Positions 32,691 through 41,112 of a stretch of 64,000 nt of DNA are shown here, piece by piece. Source of the DNA: Paenibacillus_V sp046244365 (GTDB lineage: Bacteria > Bacillota > Bacilli > Paenibacillales > NBRC-103111). A model generated the notes under the pieces. The model was not told the origin of the DNA and did no database searches. It saw nothing but the letters and a program-made list of their open reading frames with translations. Numbering within the stretch: position 1 is the first letter of the stretch; each line of letters begins with the position of its first letter. The stretch lies in NCBI RefSeq assembly GCF_046244365.1, contig NZ_CP176395.1, positions 5,952,001 through 6,016,000 of the forward strand. The letters are read 5' to 3'. Position numbers and translations under genes: made by a program.

Positions 32691-33677
32691 ATGAGTATTA
32701 CCAGCAAAGAAATCGCGGAGATATGCGGCGTTTCCAGAGGTACCGTAGACCGCGCCCTGAATAATCGCCCAGGGGTGAACGAGGCCACGAAGCAAAAAGT
32801 TTTGGAGACCGCCCGGCAGCTGGGGTACCGGCCTCATTTTCTCGCCCAAAGTCTTGTTAGAGGCAGGACGATGTCGATCGGAGCAGTCATATTCGACATC
32901 AACAATCAGCTGTTTCCGCAGCTCATCCATGCCGTCGAATCCCGGGCAAGAGAAGCGGGCTACTTTCTGAACCTGACGCTTACGAACAAAAATCCGGATA
33001 TCGAGAAGGAATGCTTGCACCATTTGGCGGATCGGAAAATGGACGGCATCATTCTGCTTTCCGTGAATACCGGCGCGACTTTCGAGCAGTTCATTCAGAA
33101 GCTGAACATTCCCGTCGTCACTTTCGGAAACCGGATATCCGGAACCGTTCCCCACGTATGGATCGATGACCGGAAAGCCGTGCGGGACGCCGTCACGCTG
33201 CTGGCGGCAAAGGGTTACGAGGAGATCATCTACGTCTGCCCACCCTTGTCTTTGCGCGGCCAAACGAACGTATACGCCGTAGAACAGCGGTTCGCGGGTT
33301 TTCAAGACGCCTTGGAACAGGCTAGCCATATCCGTTCCCATGTTATCGATCATAAAGGATATGTCGAAGAAATCGAAGGACGCCTGAAAGCAAACGGCAG
33401 GAGAAAAGCGATTTTCTGCACAAGCGACAAATATGCGTTGAACATTTGGCTCCATTTGAAGAAAAAAGGAATTCGGGTGCCCGCAGATGCCGGGCTTATG
33501 GGCTTCGATAATATTGAAACGCTGAAATATATGACGCCTTCCCTCTCGACGGTATCATATTCCCTCGAAACGATCGGCAACCGGCTTATCGACTGCTTGA
33601 TCGGTCGAATCGAAGGACGGGAAGTGCCCCCGACCACGCTGGTCGAGCATCAAATCATAAAAGGCGAATCCTGTTAA
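32691..33677 (+). CDS. LacI family regulator
   Basis: A 328-residue repressor. The helix-turn-helix is at residues ~2-22 (ITSKEIAEICGVSRGTVDRA), followed by LNNRPGVN and the hinge LGYRPHFLAQSL. The sensor domain resembles sugar-binding periplasmic type 1 proteins, with conserved GVMGFDN-like GLMGFDNIE near residue 270. ATG 32691 follows AAAGGTG at 7 bases; a GTG three codons earlier is less likely. It lies upstream of and in line with GH116, and palindromes before both genes show the probable regulon. Confidence 0.92.
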   Translation: MSITSKEIAEICGVSRGTVDRALNNRPGVNEATKQKVLETARQLGYRPHFLAQSLVRGRTMSIGAVIFDINNQLFPQLIHAVESRAREAGYFLNLTLTNKNPDIEKECLHHLADRKMDGIILLSVNTGATFEQFIQKLNIPVVTFGNRISGTVPHVWIDDRKAVRDAVTLLAAKGYEEIIYVCPPLSLRGQTNVYAVEQRFAGFQDALEQASHIRSHVIDHKGYVEEIEGRLKANGRRKAIFCTSDKYALNIWLHLKKKGIRVPADAGLMGFDNIETLKYMTPSLSTVSYSLETIGNRLIDCLIGRIEGREVPPTTLVEHQIIKGESC

Positions 33678-33733
33678 AAGCAAGCGGATAGGGTATCCTA
33701 ATCGAATCTTGTCTACAATCGCCGGAAGCCTTT

Positions 33734-33772
33734 AAAGTCTCCTCCTGTATCCAGGGCCGGAGACTTTTTTTA
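33734..33772 (+). terminator. Terminator of the lacI gene
   Basis: AAAGTCTCC pairs with GGAGACTTT, with a run of seven Ts after the right arm. It separates lacI from the GH116 promoter. Confidence 0.9.
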
Positions 33773-33810
33773 TGTCGATTCGGATGAAGCGAATCTTAAT
33801 GCAAGAGGAT

Positions 33811-33881
33811 CGTGCACGTGAACGAAATGGTGTTTACATTGTTTTTGGCTATATGCTAATATAAAGTCGTTCACGTGAACG
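33811..33881 (+). promoter_or_regulatory. GH116 promoter with two LacI operators
   Basis: -35 TTTACA (33833-33838) and -10 TAATAT (33857-33862) are separated by 18 bp. A perfect operator CGTTCACGTGAACG (33868-33881) begins 5 bp after the -10, and a one-mismatch copy, CGTGCACGTGAACG (33811-33824), lies upstream of the -35. Centres are 57 bp apart, allowing looping or double blocking by the LacI protein encoded just upstream. Confidence 0.8.
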
Positions 33882-33917
33882 GTCTACTATTTTATTTCTA
33901 AAAGGAGACATGCGGCA

Positions 33918-36521
33918 ATGAGCAGATTTCGATATGAAGGCGCCCGAACGAAAGGAATTTCTTTCCCGCTGGGAGGCATCGGGACGGGCAGTCTCGGTCT
34001 TGCCGGGAACGGAAGACTGATCGATTGGGAAATGTTCAACCGGCCCAGCAAGCAGAGCGAGAACGGCTTCAGCTTCTTTGCGGTGAAGGCGGAGGCGGAC
34101 GGCGAGCTGCTTGACGCCCGCGTGCTGAACGGCGATCTGCATCCCTCTTACATCGGCAATATTCAAACGAGGAAACACGGCGGCTACGGCTTCGGACCGA
34201 ACCGGGCGACCATGGCGGGCGTTCCGCACTTTCAGCATACCCGCTTCACCGGCGAATTCCCTTTCGCCCGGTTGCATGCGGTGGACGACTGCTTCCCGGG
34301 CGAAGTCGAGCTGACGGCCTTCAATCCGTTCATTCCGCTTAACGATAAGGATTCGAGCATTCCCGGCGCTTTTTTTGACATCGAACTGAGCAATACGACC
34401 GAGCGGACGATTACGTATACGGTCAACCTGTCGCTGACGAACCCGATGCAGGATAACAAACGCTATCATCGTTATAAGCAAAACGGAAAGATTCAGCTGA
34501 TTAAGCTGTCTTCGCACGGCCATGATTTCGGCGCTCCCGAATACGGCGATCTCTGCATCGCCACCGATGCGGACGACGTCAGCTATCAAGAATACTGGTA
34601 CCGCGGCAGCTGGTTCGACAATCTGGAGATTTTCTGGAAGGACTTCACCACGGCGGCCAAATTCGCGAACCGTATGTACGACTCGGCCGCAACCAAAGGA
34701 AAAGGGGAAGACGTCTGCTCTTTGGCCGCGCATTTCGAGCTCAAGCCCGGCGAGAAGCAAAACGCCCGCTTCGTCATCGCTTGGAGCTTCCCGAACTGCC
34801 ATAATTATTGGAACCCGCAATCGTGCGGCTGCAGCGACGACTCGTGCAAGCCCGAGAACCCGGCGACGTGGAAAAATTATTACGCCACACTGTTCTCCGA
34901 TTCCACCGAAAGCGCAGCCTATGCGCTCGGGAATTGGGAGCGGCTATACGGCGATACGAAGCTGTTCAAGGATGCGCTGTTCTCGTCCAGCCTGCCTCCC
35001 GCAGCGCTCGACGCCGTATCGGCCAATATTTCGATCCTGAAATCGCCGACCTGCCTGCGTCTGCCGGACGGTTCGTTCTACGGCTTCGAGGGCTGTATTT
35101 GCAATGAAGGCTGTTGCGAAGGCTCCTGCACCCACGTATGGAATTATGCGTACGCGCTGCCGTTTCTTTTTCCGAAGCTGGAGCGGTCCATGCGCGATCT
35201 GGATTACAAGTACAACTTCCGTGAAGACGGCAAAATGGCGTTCCGGTTGCAGCTTCCGCTCGGCAGATCGGCATCGGGATTCCGGGCCTGCGCGGACGGA
35301 CAGTTCGGCGGCGTCATCAAAACGTACCGAGATTGGAAACTATCCGGCGACACCGAATGGCTCCGATCGATTTGGCCTGCCGTCAAGAAGTCGATCGAAT
35401 TCGCATGGGCCGAAACGAACGAGGACCGCTGGGACGCCGACCGCGACGGCGTGCTGGAAGGCCGGCAGCATCATACGCTGGATATGGAATTGTTCGGTCC
35501 GAACGCTTGGTTGAACGGGTTCTATCTCGCGGCGCTCAAAGCGGGCGCCGAGATGGCCGGTCATTTGGGAGAAGCGGGCACGGCGAAGACGTATATGTCG
35601 CTTTTTGCAAAGGGCAAAAAATGGACGGACGAACATTTGTTCGGAGGTGAATATTACGGCCAAATCGTCGATTTGAAGGACCGCTCCGTTCTGGAAGCCT
35701 ATGATGAGAGCGCCGTACGGGATTACTGGAACGAGGAAGCGAAGGAAATCAAATACCAGGTTGCGGACGGCTGCGTGATCGACCAGGTTTTGGCGCAGTG
35801 GCATGCCAATCTGTGCGGCTTGGGCGAAATATTCGATCCGGAGCAGACCCGCAAGTCGCTGGCATCCATTTACCGCCATAACTTCAAGAAAAGCATGCGC
35901 AACGTCTTCAATCCGTGCCGCTTATACAGCTTGAACGACGAAGCCGGGTTGATGATCTGCACCTGGCCGGAAGGAACCGCTAAACCGACCGTGCCGCTCA
36001 CCTACGCCCAGGAAACGATGAACGGCTTCGAGTATCAGGCGGCGATTCATATGATTCAGGAGGGCTTGGTCGCCGAAGGCATGGAGATCGTCGAAGCGAT
36101 TCGCGACAGGTATGACGGGGAACGCCGAAATCCGTGGAATGAATTCGAGTGCGGAAGCAACTATGCCCGATCGATGGCCAGCTACGCGCTGCTGCTCGCC
36201 TTCAGCGGCTTCGAGTACGATATGACGGCCAATCGAATCGGCTTCCATCCGATTTCGGACGGCGATTCTTTCCGCAGCTTCTGGTCGCTCGATTCCGGCT
36301 GGGGAACGTTCGAGCGGCGAGAAGGCCGGATCGAATTGAACGTGCTGTACGGTGCCCTTGAGATCGGTAGCTTGAACCTGCCGTTTATGAAAGGACAGCA
36401 CACAAGCGGGATCTCGATCGGTTCGGAGCCGCTCGCCTGCAATCAGCATGACGGCCTCCTTACGTTCCCCGCGAACGTTCGGCTGCATGCCGGTCATTCG
36501 TTGCTGATCACGCTCGAGTAG
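33918..36521 (+). CDS. Glycoside hydrolase family 116 (GBA2-like beta-glycosidase)
   Basis: An 867-residue enzyme. The N-terminal beta-sandwich begins FPLGGIGTGSLGLAGNGRL (~15-33), and an (alpha/alpha)6 barrel follows from ~residue 380. HHTLDMELFGPN holds the nucleophile (E524), and GCVIDQVLAQWHANLCGLG holds the acid/base (D622), as in bacterial GH116 beta-glucosidases/xylosidases and human GBA2. There is no signal peptide, so it acts on imported oligosaccharide. A cysteine-rich stretch (CGCSDDSC, then EGCICNEGCCEGSC) is notable and could bind a metal or be redox sensitive. Controlled by the LacI upstream through the two operators. Confidence 0.92.
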   Translation: MSRFRYEGARTKGISFPLGGIGTGSLGLAGNGRLIDWEMFNRPSKQSENGFSFFAVKAEADGELLDARVLNGDLHPSYIGNIQTRKHGGYGFGPNRATMAGVPHFQHTRFTGEFPFARLHAVDDCFPGEVELTAFNPFIPLNDKDSSIPGAFFDIELSNTTERTITYTVNLSLTNPMQDNKRYHRYKQNGKIQLIKLSSHGHDFGAPEYGDLCIATDADDVSYQEYWYRGSWFDNLEIFWKDFTTAAKFANRMYDSAATKGKGEDVCSLAAHFELKPGEKQNARFVIAWSFPNCHNYWNPQSCGCSDDSCKPENPATWKNYYATLFSDSTESAAYALGNWERLYGDTKLFKDALFSSSLPPAALDAVSANISILKSPTCLRLPDGSFYGFEGCICNEGCCEGSCTHVWNYAYALPFLFPKLERSMRDLDYKYNFREDGKMAFRLQLPLGRSASGFRACADGQFGGVIKTYRDWKLSGDTEWLRSIWPAVKKSIEFAWAETNEDRWDADRDGVLEGRQHHTLDMELFGPNAWLNGFYLAALKAGAEMAGHLGEAGTAKTYMSLFAKGKKWTDEHLFGGEYYGQIVDLKDRSVLEAYDESAVRDYWNEEAKEIKYQVADGCVIDQVLAQWHANLCGLGEIFDPEQTRKSLASIYRHNFKKSMRNVFNPCRLYSLNDEAGLMICTWPEGTAKPTVPLTYAQETMNGFEYQAAIHMIQEGLVAEGMEIVEAIRDRYDGERRNPWNEFECGSNYARSMASYALLLAFSGFEYDMTANRIGFHPISDGDSFRSFWSLDSGWGTFERREGRIELNVLYGALEIGSLNLPFMKGQHTSGISIGSEPLACNQHDGLLTFPANVRLHAGHSLLITLE

Positions 36522-36630
36522 GCGATAAGGTGGATGCGGTAGTTGTTCGCCAAAGCTGAAGCGGCGATCGGCCGCTTGGTAAGCGTGTGTGCGAACGCGT
36601 GCGTGCGAACCGGAGTAAATGGTCGGAACG

Positions 36631-36680
36631 GAGAGACCTTCCCGTCAGTCATTAGACCGCGGCGAAGGCCTCTCTTTTTT
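36631..36680 (+). terminator. Terminator after GH116
   Basis: GAGAGACCTTC pairs with GAAGGCCTCTC (one mismatch), followed by TTTTTT. Confidence 0.85.
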
Positions 36681-36796
36681 CTGGAGCAGGGCTCCATGCT
36701 GTGAAATCAAGGGAGTCTTCACGGCTCCCTGTTTTCATCGACGGAGTGTAATACACCGGAATTAAGCCATTTAGGGCTATAACGCCTAATAGTCGG

Positions 36797-37111
36797 TTTG
36801 AAGAGGCTGTCGATTCATTGTGTAGGAAGCATGCCATTCTTACAATATAAGTCAAAATATTAATACCTCATTTGTTGCATAACGGATTTTGAGGGCGTTA
36901 TGTAAAGGAAAATAGATAAATATAAAGGAATAACGGTTTTTGGAGGTGTTATCGGGTAAAAATGGACTACTATCGATACATTTGGCGATAAATAACGACC
37001 CGAGAAGGCGCTATGATTCCGATGCGGGGTACTTGTCGGCAAATAAGGCCTCCAAAATCCGCTATCGAGGAGTATTGCCTATTCTACGCAATGAATCGAC
37101 AGTCTCTTGAA
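36797..37111. repeat. 315 bp inverted-repeat-bounded element with four 23 bp units
   Basis: The arms TTGAAGAGGCTGTCGATTCA (36797 onward, continuing TTGTGTAG) and its near-complement ending 37111 are about 28 bp long. Inside lie four units of exactly 23 bp: ATAACGG-ATTTTGAGGGCGTTAT at 36879-36901, then 36930-36952, 36992-37014, and an inverted one at 37043-37065. Each begins ATAA and ends in TAT. No protein is encoded. It resembles a MITE in outline, but no transposase is present. Confidence 0.8.
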
Positions 37112-37119
37112 GGGTATTA

Positions 37120-37600
37120 TCGTCTACATTTCACCTAACGTTGGACCGGCCTTAAGTGCGGCCTTAAGAGAATCACATACTTAATGGGGACGGAGTTACT
37201 GCTAGTCGGACCCGTACAATTTAAGTACTTACCTACGTTCCAACTGAATGTGGGACAGTAAACTCTTAAGTCGCCCCGCTCTATTACATATAACCCCTCA
37301 TCTTGTAGCGGAACGTCAACGCCTTATTTCCGGATGTCGGAAGGGTTATCGACGTTATACGGAACTATTGGACCTTATTCGCATTATTTGGAATGCATTT
37401 CAACGCAGAACGGCTGAATAGCGAATCGTGGTTCCTCAACGACTCGACATAGAGGGAAAACGCGGCACATAGCGTACTTACGTTCCGCCTGACGTGAGAC
37501 GAGGCAATTTTTAGTCGGAAAACATCCTTTCATACGCAACTACGTTCTGCTATGTCGGGACAGTTAATGCTTGAATCGCCCCGCACGTTTTCTTTCGTTC
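37120..37600. repeat. Degenerate dispersed repeats in a gene desert
   Basis: Related stretches recur at about 37222-37280, 37467-37520 and 37537-37588, with the pattern ACTACGTTCC, about 4 bases, TGATGTGGGACAGT, then TTAAGTCGCCCCGC. A weaker copy is near 37130. They are diverged by roughly a third. There is no ribosome site or family-like frame; the region seems to be decayed repeat sequence. Nothing else is visible between the GH116 terminator and the GH3 gene. Confidence 0.6.
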
Positions 37601-37744
37601 GGAAACTGCGTCATTCGTCTTCCCCGTTGAATTCGGCCACTCTCGATTCAATAAACCGACGCTCAGTCTCTTTGGAGAGCCGCTCAAGGTTCGGCAAGCG
37701 CTCAAGGCCAGCGATAAGATTGCCTCTTCTTTTCACATTTCACG

Positions 37745-39424
37745 TCAATCCGTCAGCTTACCGGACCAGCCGAACGGAAAGCGCTCGCCGATCGAAACCG
37801 GCAGCTTCCCTTGCGGCTGCAGTTCACCGAGCAAAATTGCCGCGAGCGCGCGCATCGTATTCGGCCGATTTTCATAGCAAGCCAAGTAAGCGCCGACCTC
37901 CGGAAACGCAAGCAGGTCGAAAGGATTGCGGCCCGCTGCGACGATAAGGCGGACGCCTTCTCGAGCCGCCAGCTCCCGTACGAGACGTGTCTGACCGGAG
38001 GAGAACGAAGCGTTGTAGGTAACGAAGACGATTTGCCCGCAGCCTTCGGATTCGGCCAGAACCCGTTCGATCTCCCGTTCGTCCGGCTGTGTGCCGATCC
38101 GCTGCTCGAACACTTCGTTCATTGCAGCCTTCAAGTAATAGCCGGCCGTTTCGTCCTGCGGGATGACTTCCTCGACCTCCGTGTTCGCGCGTACCTCCGT
38201 CCATACTACGTACGTTTTCACGCGGCGGTCGAGCGGAAGCAGCCCTCCGCTCTTCACGAGCGTCACGCTGCGCTCGCTGGCGCGGCGGGCGACCCGCAGC
38301 CGCTCCGCGCAGCCGATCGCGGCCAGCTCCTCTGCGCCGCCGCTGCTGCCAGAGCCGCCGGCTTCGCCCGCTTCACAGGAGGCCTCCCCGGCCTCCTGCG
38401 AAGCTCCCGGCGCCGCAGCCAGGCGCTGCTTCAGCCGTGCAAGCCGCTCGAGCGAGCGGTCGATGCGCACTTCGCTGATGCGCCCGCTGAGCACGGCTTC
38501 GCGCAGCGCCTCCAGCGCCGCAAGTTGGCGGTCGAAGCGGTGGCTGACCAGAATCAGGTCAGCCCCGGCCTCGACCGCCTGTACGGCGCCCTCCGCGACG
38601 CCGATGGTGCCGGCGATCGCGTTCATCTCCAGGCAGTCGGTCACGACGACGCCGTCGTAGCCGAGCTGCCCGCGCAGGAGCCCATCGATGACGTGCGGCG
38701 ACAAAGTCGACGGCCGCCCGTCCGGCTCCAGCGCCGGAAACAAAACATGCGCCGTCATAATCGCGGCGACGCCCTCTTCGATCGCCTGCCGGAACGGCGC
38801 CAGCTCCACCCGGTTCAGCCGTTCCATGTCATGGGCCAGCACCGGCATGGCATGATGCGAATCCATCGCCGTGTCGCCATGCCCGGGAAAATGCTTGGCG
38901 GTCGCCGCAACGCCGGCATCCTGGAAGCCGCGGATCGCAGCCAAGCCAAGTTCCCCTACGAGAGCGGGATTTTCGCCGTATGAACGGATACCGATAACCG
39001 GGTTATCCGGGTTGCTGTTCACGTCGAGGCATGGAGCGAAATTCATATTGATGCCCATCGCCCGAAGCTCGCTGCCGCTGATATTCGCCGTTTCATAGGC
39101 CGCAGCCGGATCGCCGATGGCGCCAAGCGCCATGCTGCCGGGCACAAGCGTCACGCCCCGGTCGATCCGGGCGACCATCCCTCCTTCCTGATCGATCGCC
39201 ACGAGGAGAGGCAGCGTTGCGCCCGCTTCCTCGTTCAGCTGCTGCAGCTCGGCCGACATTGCCGCCATCTGGCGGACGCCGCTCACATTGCGGCGGAAAT
39301 AAATAACGCCGCCAATCCGGTAATCCCGGATCAAGGTTTCCATGTGGGCGGACGGTACCGTTCCGTGAAAGCCGCACATGACCAGCTGCCCGATCTTTTC
39401 CTGCAAGCTCCAGTCGCGCTTCAT
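37745..39424 (-). CDS. nagZ: GH3 beta-N-acetylhexosaminidase (NagZ type)
   Basis: A 559-residue GH3 enzyme. LLVAIDQEGGMVARI and KHFPGHGDTAMDSHHAMPV (the latter with the Asp-His pair that is the NagZ acid/base signature) precede GYDGVVVTDCLEMNAI with the nucleophile Asp. A low-complexity insert, EASCEAGEAGGSGSSGG, separates the barrel from a C-terminal alpha/beta domain. ATG 39424 follows GGAGG at 10 bases. No signal peptide. It is the last gene of the binding protein-permease-permease-kinase-regulator operon, so it probably hydrolyses the imported GlcNAc-containing oligosaccharides, from chitin or from peptidoglycan. Confidence 0.9.
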   Translation of the reverse strand: MKRDWSLQEKIGQLVMCGFHGTVPSAHMETLIRDYRIGGVIYFRRNVSGVRQMAAMSAELQQLNEEAGATLPLLVAIDQEGGMVARIDRGVTLVPGSMALGAIGDPAAAYETANISGSELRAMGINMNFAPCLDVNSNPDNPVIGIRSYGENPALVGELGLAAIRGFQDAGVAATAKHFPGHGDTAMDSHHAMPVLAHDMERLNRVELAPFRQAIEEGVAAIMTAHVLFPALEPDGRPSTLSPHVIDGLLRGQLGYDGVVVTDCLEMNAIAGTIGVAEGAVQAVEAGADLILVSHRFDRQLAALEALREAVLSGRISEVRIDRSLERLARLKQRLAAAPGASQEAGEASCEAGEAGGSGSSGGAEELAAIGCAERLRVARRASERSVTLVKSGGLLPLDRRVKTYVVWTEVRANTEVEEVIPQDETAGYYLKAAMNEVFEQRIGTQPDEREIERVLAESEGCGQIVFVTYNASFSSGQTRLVRELAAREGVRLIVAAGRNPFDLLAFPEVGAYLACYENRPNTMRALAAILLGELQPQGKLPVSIGERFPFGWSGKLTD

Positions 39425-39443
39425 ACCCGATTGCCTCCTTCGC

Positions 39444-41078
39444 CTATTCGTGCTTACGATCATCTCCGCCGTCCAAGCTGCCGGCCATCGCCGGCTTCTT
39501 GCTTTCGCGGTATTCCGACGGCGTCATGCCCGTATATTTCTGGAACACCTTCGTAAAATATCTGCGCTCCAGATAGCCGACCGCTTCGCCGATTTGCGCG
39601 ACGCTTCGATCGCTCATCACAAGCAGAGATTTGGCGGTTTCCATCCGGAGCTTCGTCACGTATTCCACGAACGTGATGCCGTAATGCTGCTTGAAGAGCA
39701 AGCTGAAATAGCTGCTGCTGATTCCTAAATAATCGGCTACCTCCTCGATGCCGAGGTCCGCCGAAAGTCTTTTGTCGATATAATCCTTCGCCGAAATCAT
39801 AAGCACCACGCTCGATTTTTTGCCGACGACCACCTGCAAGCATTGATTGATCAGCTCGTTCATGACGACGAGCAAGTCTTTCGACCCTACGCAGCGGCCG
39901 AGCTTGCCCCAAATCGATTCCTCTTCAGCCTGGGAGAGCACATCCATCTCCCGCATTTCGCGCAGCAGATGAAGCACGAGAAAATGCAAGATTTGCTGAA
40001 CCCGCAGCAGCGAAGCATCCGGAATCGTCTTCAAGTGCTGGTTCAGCTTCTGCAGCGCTTCCTCGGTATGGCTGCGGTCGCATTGCTTCAAGCCCGATAC
40101 CATTCGCTCCACGAGATTCCACAGGAAATCGACCGGCTCCTTCGAGACGCCGAGCTCATCGTCTGCCGCCATCAACAGGCCTTCTCCCGGAGCCAAGCTG
40201 ACGGCGCGCTGAACGCTCTTGTAGGCTGCAGACAATTGCCCCGCGGCTACCAGTCGCGGATTAATGCCGACGCAGACGCCCAGCTTCACGTTTTGCTTGA
40301 CCGCCTCCCGCACCTGCTCCGCCCAACGAAGCGCCTGTCCGCCGCCGAAAGCCGCATCGCTTGCGGGATGCTCGATCAGCAGACACCACTCGCCCTCTCG
40401 CATCTGCAGCACCGCATATTTTTTCTTTTCATCCTCAAGCGCCTCCTGCAGCACATTGCGAATGGCAAAATTCCACAGCTTGCGTTCCTTCTCGCTCCAA
40501 CCTACCGAAAGCTGCGAGTACCGGTCGAGATCGACGAGCAGAAGAGCGTATTCCAGCTCCTCCAGCTGCAGCTCCTCTGCCGCGAGCAGGGGATGCGCCG
40601 CCACCGACGTATAGTCCATCAGAAAGTCGTACAATATTTTTTCGTAAGCCAAGCTGACGACGCTGCCCCATTTGCGCGCCTCGCTCTTCGCCTCCTGCCT
40701 TTTGGTCCGAATCGCCGCGGCCGTTTTACGGACGACTTGTTCCAGCTCCTCGTAATCGATCGGCTTGAGCATGTATTCTTTGACCCCGAAACGCATGACG
40801 GAGCGGGCATATTCGAAATCCTGATAGCCGGTCAGCATGACGCATTCGCATTCGCCGTTCAGCTCGCGCAGCTTCTGCACGAACGTAATTCCGTCCATAA
40901 CCGGCATCCGAATATCGGACAGCACCAAATCCGGCTGATGCGCCTCGGCCATTTCCAGCGCTTTCACCCCGTTGCCGGCGAGCCCGACGATCTCGAAGCC
41001 GATTTCCTCCCACGGAATCACCTTCTGCAGATTGCGCAAAATGTTGATTTCATCGTCCACCAAGAGTGCCTTCAACAT
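39444..41078 (-). CDS. YesN-type response regulator
   Basis: A 544-residue regulator: receiver domain with LLVDDEINILRN and phosphoacceptor Asp in LVLSDIRMPVMDG, central region, and AraC helix-turn-helix pair (EVADYLGISSSYFSLLFKQH; IGEAVGYLERRYFTKVFQKY). ATG 41076-41078 follows AGGAG at 7 bases, preferred to an ATG overlapping the ribosome site. Very similar throughout to the regulator at 27623-29233, indicating duplication. It lies 34 bp after the kinase gene and 19 bp before GH3. Likely activates its own operon. Confidence 0.93.
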   Translation of the reverse strand: MLKALLVDDEINILRNLQKVIPWEEIGFEIVGLAGNGVKALEMAEAHQPDLVLSDIRMPVMDGITFVQKLRELNGECECVMLTGYQDFEYARSVMRFGVKEYMLKPIDYEELEQVVRKTAAAIRTKRQEAKSEARKWGSVVSLAYEKILYDFLMDYTSVAAHPLLAAEELQLEELEYALLLVDLDRYSQLSVGWSEKERKLWNFAIRNVLQEALEDEKKKYAVLQMREGEWCLLIEHPASDAAFGGGQALRWAEQVREAVKQNVKLGVCVGINPRLVAAGQLSAAYKSVQRAVSLAPGEGLLMAADDELGVSKEPVDFLWNLVERMVSGLKQCDRSHTEEALQKLNQHLKTIPDASLLRVQQILHFLVLHLLREMREMDVLSQAEEESIWGKLGRCVGSKDLLVVMNELINQCLQVVVGKKSSVVLMISAKDYIDKRLSADLGIEEVADYLGISSSYFSLLFKQHYGITFVEYVTKLRMETAKSLLVMSDRSVAQIGEAVGYLERRYFTKVFQKYTGMTPSEYRESKKPAMAGSLDGGDDRKHE

Positions 41079-41112
41079 GTCATCACTCCTCATTCAACAG
41101 CTGTATTTGCCG

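Noticed and set aside
36797..37111. Complete insertion sequence
   Set aside because: No transposase frame lies between the inverted arms; only short repeats are present.
37552..37947. Plus-strand frame overlapping the end of the GH3 gene
   Set aside because: It overlaps a well-supported GH3 gene, has no ribosome site, and most of it is complementary shadow plus decayed repeat.
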